Source of the DNA: Roseiarcus sp963749715
Lineage (GTDB): Bacteria; Pseudomonadota; Alphaproteobacteria; Rhizobiales; Beijerinckiaceae
NCBI GenBank assembly: GCA_963749715.1
Contig: CAVVNR010000004.1
Coordinates: 186,001-250,000 of the forward strand
Direction: 5' to 3'
DNA length: 64,000 nt
The position numbers and the translations under genes were made by a program. This document shows, piece after piece, positions 27,238 through 36,217 of this stretch (position 1 is its first letter; every line of letters starts with the position of its first letter). The notes beneath the pieces were generated by a model. The model had not been told where the DNA came from, did no database searches, and saw nothing but the letters and a program-made list of their open reading frames with translations.

Positions 27238-27717
27238 ATGCGCGCGTTCAAGGCCATGGCTGCCGCCACAGCTCTCGCGCTTGCCGGAGCCGCTCAGGCA
27301 GCCGACCTCAAGATCATCGACGTCAAGGCCTACGCCTTTCTCGAGCACGCGGGCAAACTGTCCGACGATCTTCTCGGCGCCGAACAGAGCCTGGTTGACG
27401 CGCCGAGGGGTGGGGCGCTCGGCGGCGACACCGCCACCGGCCTTCTCCTCGACTTCACCTTCGAGGGCGACAAGAACGCCTCGCCCAAATATGCGACCGC
27501 GGTCATCGACCTGACCCAGACCGGCCGTTCCGGCCAGCAAGTCGTCACCCACAAGGCGTTCACCAATTTCATTTTCGGCCCCGACGGCATCGAGCACAAA
27601 GCGGTATTCCTGGAAGGGGCGATGTGCATGCCGCTCGCCATCCAGGTCCACGCGGGCAGGACCCAAAAGACGGCGAAGCTCGACGTTTCCTGTACGGAAG
27701 TGCGCGCCGAGAAGTGA
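27238..27717 (+). CDS. Exported hypothetical protein
   Basis: 159 residues with a clear signal peptide (AMAAATALALAGAAQA, cut near residue 21). The mature part is a compact mixed alpha/beta sequence with a single Cys pair (GAMCMPLAIQV and DVSCTEV). No named family was recognised; similar periplasmic proteins occur in Rhizobiales. ATG 27238 was used; GTG three bases earlier is equally possible. It stands between a terminator and the convergent dapB. Nothing shows its function. Confidence 0.55.
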   Translation: MRAFKAMAAATALALAGAAQAADLKIIDVKAYAFLEHAGKLSDDLLGAEQSLVDAPRGGALGGDTATGLLLDFTFEGDKNASPKYATAVIDLTQTGRSGQQVVTHKAFTNFIFGPDGIEHKAVFLEGAMCMPLAIQVHAGRTQKTAKLDVSCTEVRAEK

Positions 27718-27736
27718 CAGCGCCCGGGCCGGCGGC

Positions 27737-28552
27737 TCAGTCGCCGCCGAGGCCGAGCACGTCGGCCATCGAATAGAGGCCGGGCTTGCGTCCGTACGCC
27801 CATTGCGCCGCATGCAGCGCGCCGCGCGCAAACACAGCGCGGTCCTCGGCGTGGTGGCTCAGAACCACCCGCTCGCCCTCTCCGGCGAACATGACGCTGT
27901 GATCGCCGACGATCGTCCCGCCGCGCAGCGACGCGAAGCCGACATCCCCCTTGCGGCGCGCGCCGGTCATGCCGTCGCGGCCGCGCGCCGAGTGGTCCTT
28001 AAGCGAAACGCCTCGCCCCTCAGACGCCGCTTCGCCAAGCAGAAGAGCGGTGCCCGAGGGCGCGTCGACCTTCATCCGGTGATGCATCTCGACGATCTCG
28101 ATGTCGAAATCGGGCCCGAGCGCCGAGGCGGCGCGCCGGGTCAGCGCCGCGAGCAGATTGACGCCGAGGCTCATGTTGCCTGAACGCACGATCGGAGCGT
28201 GGCGAGCCGCCGCGTCAATTCTGTCCAGATCGTCGTCGCTCAGGCCGGTCGTGCCAATCACATCGACGATGCGCGCCTGCGCGGCGAGCCCGGCGAGCTC
28301 GACGCTCGCCGCGGGCGAGGAGAAGTCGATAATCCCGTCGGCTTCAAGCAAGAGCGGGAGCGGATCGGCGACGATCGCAAGGCCGCTCACCGGGCAGCCC
28401 GCGAGGGCGGCCGGATCCTGGCCGAGCCAGGGCGAGTCCGGGCGCTCGAGCGCGCCCGTCAGCTTGAGCCCGTCCGACTCATGGATCGTTCGCACGACCA
28501 TGCGGCCCATTCGGCCGGCGGCGCCGCTGACGATCAACCTCATCTCGGCCAT
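27737..28552 (-). CDS. dapB: 4-hydroxy-tetrahydrodipicolinate reductase
   Basis: Reduces 4-hydroxy-tetrahydrodipicolinate with NAD(P)H in lysine and diaminopimelate synthesis. It has 271 residues, the usual length. The dinucleotide loop is VSGAAGRMGRMVV. The catalytic signature is EIVEMHHRMKVDAPSGTALL with the two His and Lys. FSSPAASVELAGLA and GTTGLSDDDLDRI are also typical. Its start follows GGGGAAAG. It is the last gene of the dnaK-dnaJ-pmtA-pyrF-DUF1330-DUF1330-dapB run on the minus strand, with an 17-base gap to the gene before it. Confidence 0.94.
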   Translation of the reverse strand: MAEMRLIVSGAAGRMGRMVVRTIHESDGLKLTGALERPDSPWLGQDPAALAGCPVSGLAIVADPLPLLLEADGIIDFSSPAASVELAGLAAQARIVDVIGTTGLSDDDLDRIDAAARHAPIVRSGNMSLGVNLLAALTRRAASALGPDFDIEIVEMHHRMKVDAPSGTALLLGEAASEGRGVSLKDHSARGRDGMTGARRKGDVGFASLRGGTIVGDHSVMFAGEGERVVLSHHAEDRAVFARGALHAAQWAYGRKPGLYSMADVLGLGGD

Positions 28553-28569
28553 TCACGCTTTCCCCGGGG

Positions 28570-28875
28570 TCAGCCTGGCTGCGTGCCGTCGTAGCCTTCG
28601 GCGATGACGAGGTCGACCCGCGAGGCCTTGTCGCGGAACTCGACCGCACGCTTGTATTCCTCGGACTCGTGACAGGCGAGCGCGGCGGCGTAGTCGGGAA
28701 ACTCGATGATCACCTGGCGCGATTTGGCTGCGCCCCTGGCGACGGTGTGCTTGCCGGCGCGGACCAGAAAGCGCCCGCCAAATTTCGCGAAGGCGACGCC
28801 GTTGGCCGCGAGATATTGCTTGTAGATCTCGGGGTCGGTGACGTCGACATGCGCGATCCAGTAGCCCTTCGGCAT
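28570..28875 (-). CDS. DUF1330 family protein (copy 1)
   Basis: Small cytoplasmic alpha/beta-barrel-like protein (101 residues) of the DUF1330 family, dimeric in known structures. Signature stretches are YWIAHVDVTDPEIYKQYL, GRFLVRAGKHTVARG, and IEFPDYAAALACHESEEY. It is paralogous to the next upstream gene and separated from it by three bases, so the pair arose by tandem duplication. The ribosome site GAGGGAG lies in the end of the upstream copy, suggesting coupled translation. Function is unknown in the family. Confidence 0.8.
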   Translation of the reverse strand: MPKGYWIAHVDVTDPEIYKQYLAANGVAFAKFGGRFLVRAGKHTVARGAAKSRQVIIEFPDYAAALACHESEEYKRAVEFRDKASRVDLVIAEGYDGTQPG

Positions 28876-28878
28876 GGG

Positions 28879-29166
28879 TCAAACTCCCTCGACCAGAACC
28901 ATTTCCATCTCGGCGGCTCCTTCGCGCAGCGCCCGCGCCGCCTGATATTGCTCGGAATGGAAATAGCGGCGCGCCGCCTCGTAGCTCTCGAACTCGAGCA
29001 CGACGTTACGCCCCCTGGCCTTGCCTTCGAGCGCCTCGCTGCGCCCGCCGCGCGCGAGCGGCTTGCCGCCGTGATCGGCGATCGCCTTGGTCGCAGCCGT
29101 GGCGTAACGCGCGTAAGCCTCCGGATTGGTGACGTCGGAACGCGAAATGATGTAGCCCTTTGGCAT
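28879..29166 (-). CDS. DUF1330 family protein (copy 2)
   Basis: 95-residue paralog of the adjacent copy. It has YIISRSDVTNPEAYARYA, GGKPLARGGRSEALEGKARG and LEFESYEAARRYFHSEQY in the same order. GGGAGG before the ATG supports the start. The two copies differ in about half their residues, so the duplication is old or function has diverged. They sit between pyrF and dapB. A tandem pair there is useful as a synteny mark, but the biochemical role is unknown. Confidence 0.8.
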   Translation of the reverse strand: MPKGYIISRSDVTNPEAYARYATAATKAIADHGGKPLARGGRSEALEGKARGRNVVLEFESYEAARRYFHSEQYQAARALREGAAEMEMVLVEGV

Positions 29167-29196
29167 GATGCCTCCCTTGACGATAGACGAGCGAGT

Positions 29197-29922
29197 TTAG
29201 CGCGGCTCAGCCGCCGATCCAATCAATGCGCCGGCGATCTCCTTGACGACCGCCTCGGCGGCCGCGCGCGGGTCCGGCGCTTGCGTCACCGGGCGGCCGA
29301 CGACAAGGTAGTCGGCGCCGCTCAGGATCGCCTCGGCGGGCGTCGCGACGCGCTTCTGGTCGCCCGCCGCCGCGCCCGCGGGCCGAATGCCGGGGGTGAC
29401 GAGAACCATGTCCCTGCCGACCGCCTGGCGCAGCATCGCCGCCTCGGCTGCGCTCGCCACCAGCCCGTCGACGCCGATTCCCATCGCCTGTTCGGCGCGG
29501 CGCCGGACCGTTTCGACCACGCCGAACCGATAGCAGGCGTCAAAGAGGTCGGCGTCTTCGTAGGAGGTCAGCACCGTGACGGCGAGAATTCGCATTCCCG
29601 AGCCTTTCGCGCCGGCGACCGCGGCGCGCATCGTTTGCGGGTAGGCGTGGACGGTGAGAAACCTTGCGCCGAGTTTCGCCGCCTGAGCCGTGGCGCGCTC
29701 GACGGTGTTGGGAATGTCATGCAGCTTGAGGTCGAGAAAGACCTGCTTGCCGGCCGAAGCCAGTTCGGGCGCGAGACTGAGGCCGCCGGAATAAGCGAGC
29801 TCCATGCCGATCTTATAGAACGCCGCGCCGTCGCCGATCCGCTCGACGAGGCGTCGCGCCTCATCGACATCGGGCGTATCGAGCGCGATGATCAGCCGTT
29901 CGCGCGGTTGAGGAGTGCTCAA
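29197..29922 (-). CDS. pyrF: Orotidine 5'-phosphate decarboxylase
   Basis: Last step of UMP synthesis: decarboxylates OMP. A TIM barrel of 241 residues. The active-site signature is VFLDLKLHDIPNTV with the catalytic Asp-Lys-Asp. IIALDTPD near the N-terminus and VTPGIRPAGAAAGDQKRVATP at the phosphate site are also diagnostic. I place the start at TTG 29922 (STPQPRERL). It lies two bases after the pmtA stop and has AAAGG at a proper distance, and family similarity begins there. The longer frame upstream runs through pmtA and is rejected. Confidence 0.92.
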   Translation of the reverse strand: MSTPQPRERLIIALDTPDVDEARRLVERIGDGAAFYKIGMELAYSGGLSLAPELASAGKQVFLDLKLHDIPNTVERATAQAAKLGARFLTVHAYPQTMRAAVAGAKGSGMRILAVTVLTSYEDADLFDACYRFGVVETVRRRAEQAMGIGVDGLVASAAEAAMLRQAVGRDMVLVTPGIRPAGAAAGDQKRVATPAEAILSGADYLVVGRPVTQAPDPRAAAEAVVKEIAGALIGSAAEPR

Positions 29923-29924
29923 CT

Positions 29925-30548
29925 CTAGGAACCTTTGGCTGCGTGGGCATCGAGCCGATAGGTCCACACCCGGGCAGGCGGCAGATTGAGCAGGATCGGC
30001 CGCGAACGAACCGCGGCATAGCGACCGGCGCAAACCTCGCGCGGAATGGGCGACAGAAGACCGTAGGTGAATTGGACGAATAGGCCCGATGGCCCCATCA
30101 GCGCGAAGGCGTCGCCGATGAGCTTCTCGCGCCGCGCGGGCGGCTGGTTGAGCAGCGGCAAGCTGGAGACGACGACAGCAACTCGCTCTCCGGCCAATTC
30201 CGCGAGTGTCCGTGGCAGATCATAGGCGTCGCCGTGGATGACCTTGGCCGGGGCGAAGCGCTGCCGCAAGAGCCGGCAGAATTCGGGATCGTATTCGACC
30301 AGCGCGAGCCGCTCGCGCGTGACCCCGGCTTCGATCAGGGACCGGGTCACCGGACCGGTGCCGGGCCCCAGTTCGACAATGAGCCCATGCGCCGGAGGAC
30401 CGGCGGCCGCCGCCATCGCCCGCGCCAGCGCGCGCCCCGATGGCGCGACGGCTCCGGTGAGCCGCGGCGCGGCGATGAGAGACTTGAGAAATCGACCGCT
30501 GTCGGCGAGCCCCCGCCGATTTTGCTTGTCTAGCGCTTGACCCTGCAT
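29925..30548 (-). CDS. pmtA: Phospholipid N-methyltransferase
   Basis: SAM-dependent enzyme of the Sinorhizobium/rRNA-adenine-dimethylase-like type that methylates phosphatidylethanolamine toward phosphatidylcholine. It has 207 residues and works at the cytoplasmic membrane face. The SAM site is IVELGPGTGPVTRSLIEAGV. LVEYDPEFCRLLRQRF follows, and the conserved VVSSLPLLNQPP loop replaces the NPPY motif. Preceding residues FLKSLIAAPRLTGAVAPSGR are typical for the family. Start MQGQALDKQ at 30548. It lies between dnaJ and pyrF, as in many Rhizobiales, and is nearly fused to pyrF. Confidence 0.88.
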   Translation of the reverse strand: MQGQALDKQNRRGLADSGRFLKSLIAAPRLTGAVAPSGRALARAMAAAAGPPAHGLIVELGPGTGPVTRSLIEAGVTRERLALVEYDPEFCRLLRQRFAPAKVIHGDAYDLPRTLAELAGERVAVVVSSLPLLNQPPARREKLIGDAFALMGPSGLFVQFTYGLLSPIPREVCAGRYAAVRSRPILLNLPPARVWTYRLDAHAAKGS

Positions 30549-30630
30549 TCCGGCTTCCCGCGGATGAGCGGCGAGCCCTTGGCGCCGTCGGGCGCTTATA
30601 TCGGCGCAGGACGGGCCTGGCAAAGACGCG

Positions 30631-31747
30631 TTAGCCGCGCCCCTCGAAAAACTCCTTCATCTTGGCGAAGAAGCCGGCGCTTTCCGGGTGGGTCTTGTGC
30701 GACGATTCGGCGGCGAACTCGGTCAGGAGCTCGCGCTGGCGCCGCGTGAGGCTTTGCGGCGTCTCGACGTTGAGCTGCACGAAGAGGTCGCCCGAATCGC
30801 GCGAGCGCAAGACCGGCATGCCTTTGCCGCGCAGCCTCAATTGCCGCCCCGACTGCGCGCCTTCGGGGACGCTGACCCTCGAACTCGGTTCCGTCGAGCG
30901 TCCGGACCGTGAACTCGCCGCCGAGCGCCGCTTGCACCATCGAGATCGGCACGCGGCAATAGAGGTCGGCGCCGTCCCGCTGGAAGATCGCGTGCGGCTT
31001 GACGCTGAGGAAGATATAGAGGTCGCCGGCCGGACCGCCGCGCATTCCCGCCTCGCCCTCGCCTGTCAGGCGGATGCGCGTGCCGTCCTCGACGCCGGCG
31101 GGAACGTTGACCGACAAGGTGCGCTCCCTGGTCACGCGGCCGGCGCCGGCGCATTTGTCGCATGGATTTTCGATCGTCTGCCCGCGGCCGTGACAGGACG
31201 GGCAAGTGCGCTCGATGGCGAAGAAGCCTTGTTGCGCCCGCACCCGCCCATGGCCAGCGCAGGTTTTGCACATCACGGGCTTCGAGCCGGCGCGCGCGCC
31301 GGAGCCCGCGCAGCCTTCGCACGCGACCGAGGTCGGCATGCGGACGGTCGCGGTATTGCCGCGAAACGCCTCTTCGAGGGTGATCTCGAGGTTGTAGCGC
31401 AGGTCGGCGCCGCGCTCGCGGCCTGAGGACTGCCGACCGCGACGCCCGCCCATCATGTCGCCGAACAGATCGTCGAAGATGTCGGACATCGAGGCGGCGA
31501 AGCCGTCGTTCATGCCGCCCTGATCAAACGCGGCGTGACCGTAGCGGTCGTAGGCGGCGCGCTTCTGGGCGTCCGACAGATGCTGGTAGGCCTCGTTAAG
31601 CTCCTTGAACCGCGCCTCGGCCTGCTTGTCGCCGGGATGCCGGTCGGGATGACACTGCATTGCCGCCTTGCGGAAGGCGGACTTCAATTCAGCGTCGCTC
31701 GCCGTTTTGGAAACGCCCAGGGTTTCGTAAAAATCGCGCTTGGCCAT
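30631..31747 (-). CDS. dnaJ: Chaperone DnaJ, interrupted by one-base frameshift
   Basis: Hsp40 co-chaperone that stimulates DnaK ATPase and presents substrates. The J-domain has CHPDRHPGD (HPD loop), then a short Gly/Phe part. All four zinc repeats are present: CEGCAGSG, CKTCAGHG, CPSCHGRG and CDKCAGAG. The frame is lost in the C-terminal substrate domain at 30876-30878 (CCC on the plus strand). Dropping one base turns FEGQRPRR into FEVSVPEGAQSGRQLRLRGK and restores the normal end KMKEFFEGRG at 30631, 371 residues. Loss of a functional DnaJ would be costly, so a sequencing error is likely. It follows dnaK by 195 bases. Confidence 0.92.
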
Positions 31748-31941
31748 CTCTCTAGCGCGCCCGCAGCCTATGCATGCCTCAGACCTGCTTCTCCTGCGCC
31801 GCCTGCGCGCGCGCGGGCCGGCCCTATCCTCGGCTCCATCGCGCAGGACGGCGCGATCTCGACCACGGCCAAGTCCCCACCCGCCGTTCCGGCGTCCCCA
31901 ATACCACCGCCGGCCGCCTGGACGCGGCTGGCGTCATTCGT

Positions 31942-33864
<1,923 letters not shown>

Positions 33865-34175
33865 ATCTTTCCCCTGTACCTTCGCGGGATGGCCGGGCCC
33901 CAAGGCGGCCGAGCTGTCAGGAAGCCTTCAGCCGCGCCCTTCAAGCCGTCGGCCTCGCTCTTCCGATCCCCGTTTCTCAACGCCAGATTTCGCCGGCCGG
34001 ATTTCCGCCGGTCCCGCGCGATTTCGCGCCCGGACCTGCCAGTCGGGGCGTATATAGGTGGGGCGATTTGGCGGCGCAAGGCGCGCAAGCGGCGGATTCT
34101 GCAAGCCTTGGGCCCGCAGTTTCGGGGCGTGCCGAGCGCCTTCCCCTTTCTCCCCAACGCTTCTAGACTCCGCCC
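33865..34175. other. Divergent regulatory region upstream of dnaK
   Basis: About 310 bases without a gene separate dnaK from the rightward secreted-protein gene. It holds the sigma32-like promoter at 34052-34080 and leaves a long dnaK leader of about 190 bases. I see no CIRCE (TTAGCACTC-type) element. Confidence 0.5.
34052..34080 (-). promoter_or_regulatory. Sigma32 (RpoH)-like promoter for dnaK
   Basis: On the minus strand CTTGCG (34080-34075) and CTATAT (34057-34052) are separated by 17 bases. Known alphaproteobacterial heat-shock promoters have CTTG in the -35 and a CTATAT-like -10 with this spacing. It lies about 190 bases upstream of dnaK and reads toward it. The match is from memory of the consensus, not a computed score. 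Confidence 0.5.
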
Positions 34176-35064
34176 ATGAGTTCGGCTCCGCCTCCTGGTT
34201 TGCGGCCTGATCGCCGCGGCGCTCGCGGCCAGCGAGGTCCGCGCGCAATTGGTGCTTCCCGGCGCCGCCCCGGGCGGCCCGGAAGGAGCGACGGCCTCGC
34301 CCGCCAAGGCGAGGAGCACGGGAGCGGCCGCCAAGGGCGTCGCGGGCGCCGCCAAGGGCGCCAAGCCGGGCCTCACGCCCGTCGTCGCAAGCCTCGCCGG
34401 ACGCCCGCTCATGCTCAACGGCAGGTCAGGGCTGCTCGAGATTTCCGGCGACGATAAGACGGCGACGATCGACAAGCTGAAGTTTGCCGGCGAGGGCGTG
34501 TCCGATTCCTCGCAGAGTTGCGTCGTCGATATCGTCGGCGAGAAGCCGATTCTCGCGACCGGCGTCGGACGTCCCGACGGACTGGAGCAATTCGACGCCG
34601 ACGTTCCGGCCTGCCCGTTCTCCTTCGACATCCTCGATGGGGCTGTCCTGGCGCCGTCGCAGATCACTGCTTGCGTTTTCAAGTCCGCGGATTGCCAGAC
34701 CGGCCCCGGCGGACTTTGGGGCCCCGACGGCGCGTCGCTGGTCGCCGACGCCGCCAAGTTCGGCAAGGAACGCGCCGAAGTCGAAAAGGCTATGGCCAAG
34801 CTGGTGCGCGCGATCGACGACCGCGCCAAGGACAACCCAGAGGCGGCGGACCTGGTGCGCGACCAGAACGGCTTCGCCGGCCAGCGCGACGAAATTTGCC
34901 GGGACTACGCCAAGGAGAGCGTCCACGGCTATTGCGCCTTGCGGCTCACTGAAGCGCGGACCGCGCTGCTCGAGACGCGGCTCAATGAGTTCATCGCCGC
35001 GGCCAAGGCGGCGAGCGACAAGGCGGCCAAGACCAAGCAGAAGAAGAGCGACAAGCAGCCTTAG
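34176..35064 (+). CDS. Exported hypothetical protein, frameshift in signal peptide
   Basis: Unnamed protein of about 295 residues. Read directly, no ATG fits the frame. Dropping one T of 34181-34182 after ATG 34176 gives MSRLRLLVCGLIAAALAASE, a model signal peptide cut after VRA. An Ala/Gly-rich linker follows. Next is a globular domain with four Cys (QSCVVDI, PACPFSF, TACVFK, SADCQTG), then a helical region (KERAEVEKAMAKLVRAI, DEICRDYAKESVHGYC, and a Lys-rich end). The last part resembles the LprI-type lysozyme-inhibitor-like Cys pattern only loosely. Probably periplasmic; function unknown. Confidence 0.6.
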
Positions 35065-35195
35065 GTCGGCGGAACGGCGGGGAGAGGTCGGCCGGCGCGA
35101 TGCAAAGGCTTTATCTTGCTCCGGGGCTCGGCTAGTTTCCCGCGAGGCCGAATTGACCGCGACGAGCCGCTCGCGCCGCTTGAGGACCATAGCCC

Positions 35196-35609
35196 ATGTG
35201 GAATGAGTTCAAAGAATTCGCATTGAAAGGGAATGCGCTGAGCCTCGCGGTCGGCGTGATCATCGGCGCCGCCTTCGGCAAGATCGTGGATGCTCTCGTC
35301 AACGACGTCATCATGCCGATCATCGGCATCGCCGGCAAAGCCGACTTCTCCAACTATTTCGTGCCGCTATCGAGCTCCGTGACCGCGACCAACCTCGAGG
35401 ACGCGAGAAAACAGGGCGGCGTGTTCGCCTACGGCGACTTCATCACCGTTGTGATCAACTTCGCCATCGTCGCCATTGCGCTATTCCTTGCGATCAAGGG
35501 GATCAACATGCTGACCCGGCAGGCGGCCAAGGAGCCTCCGCCGCCCGCGCCGCCAACTCAGGAAGTTGTTCTACTGACGCAGATCCGAGATCAGCTGGCG
35601 AAGCGCTGA
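35196..35609 (+). CDS. mscL: Large-conductance mechanosensitive channel
   Basis: Pentameric inner-membrane valve that opens under hypo-osmotic stress. It has 137 residues, normal length. The N-terminal amphipathic helix (WNEFKEFALKGNALSLAVG) leads into TM1 with VIIGAAFGKIVDALVNDVIM, the pore-lining stretch. A periplasmic loop follows, then TM2 (FITVVINFAIVAIALFLAIK), and the C-terminal bundle EVVLLTQIRDQLAKR. GAGGA lies upstream of the ATG. It converges on the copper-locus genes. Confidence 0.95.
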   Translation: MWNEFKEFALKGNALSLAVGVIIGAAFGKIVDALVNDVIMPIIGIAGKADFSNYFVPLSSSVTATNLEDARKQGGVFAYGDFITVVINFAIVAIALFLAIKGINMLTRQAAKEPPPPAPPTQEVVLLTQIRDQLAKR

Positions 35610-35674
35610 GGCGCGGGCTCGACCGCGAGCAGCGATATCAGGTTCAATCAGCCCGGTCTGGCGACGGCTTGACG

Positions 35675-35797
35675 TTAGGTGCGCAGATATTTGACCAGTG
35701 CGGCGATGCCGAGCGCCAACACGACAAGCACCAAGAGCCAGATCAGCCCGGCGCCCCACATCATGGAGCCGCCGAAGGGCCCGTCCCAACCCATCAT
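35675..35797 (-). CDS. 40-residue membrane micropeptide in copper locus
   Basis: A very short gene. The peptide starts MMGWDGPFGGSMMWG, rich in Met and Trp, followed by one membrane helix (LIWLLVLVVLALGIAALV) and a basic end KYLRT. GAGGA lies about 12 bases before the ATG. It is 14 bases downstream of the DUF302 gene on the same strand and therefore probably in the copA transcript. Met-rich ends could bind Cu(I), but that is inference. It resembles the membrane half of short SHOCT-type proteins without the SHOCT domain. Coding nature is supported by context, the ribosome site and the clean TM profile. Confidence 0.55.
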   Translation of the reverse strand: MMGWDGPFGGSMMWGAGLIWLLVLVVLALGIAALVKYLRT

Positions 35798-35811
35798 ATC
35801 AAGTCAAGTCC

Positions 35812-36198
35812 TCACACCTGAGCCACGACGCGGGCGAGTTTGGAGCGCACGACTTGCGCGGCTTCTTTGAGCTCAGGATTGTCGATCGCCAGCATCGAAG
35901 CAACCGGATCGATCGCCGCGACTTCGGTTTGTCCGTCCCCTGCATCGCGCACCACAACGTTGCAGGGCAGCATTGTCCCCACCTTGTTCTCCAGACGAAG
36001 AGCTTCATGCGCCAAGGCCGGGTTGCAGGCGCCGAGGATGACGTAACGGGGGTAGTCGACGCCGATTTTTGCTTTCAGCGTCTCTCGGACATTGATCTCG
36101 GTCAAAACGCCAAAGCCTTCAGCCTTGAGTGCTTCCTTCGTGCGCGCTATGGTCTCCTCAAACGCGACTGGCAATAGCCGATTGATGTAGTAATCCAC
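35812..36198 (-). CDS. DUF302 family protein
   Basis: Cytoplasmic protein of 128 residues of the DUF302 family, a dimeric alpha/beta fold seen beside metal and sulfur genes. Typical stretches are FEETIARTKEALKAEGFGVLTEINV, YVILGACNPALAHEAL, and GTMLPCNVVVRDAGDGQTEVAAIDP. Its two conserved Cys (GACNP and LPCNV) could bind a metal. It lies 19 bases after the copA stop and before the 40-residue peptide. This suggests one operon copA-DUF302-micropeptide under CueR control. Function is not established. Confidence 0.82.
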   Translation of the reverse strand: MDYYINRLLPVAFEETIARTKEALKAEGFGVLTEINVRETLKAKIGVDYPRYVILGACNPALAHEALRLENKVGTMLPCNVVVRDAGDGQTEVAAIDPVASMLAIDNPELKEAAQVVRSKLARVVAQV

Positions 36199-36217
36199 AG
36201 CACTCCTCCTCCATCGA

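Noticed and set aside
30860..30890. Programmed frameshifting in dnaJ or copA
   Set aside because: No slippery heptamer or downstream structure; the sites are short G/C runs or ACTCT, and the pattern repeats across unrelated genes.
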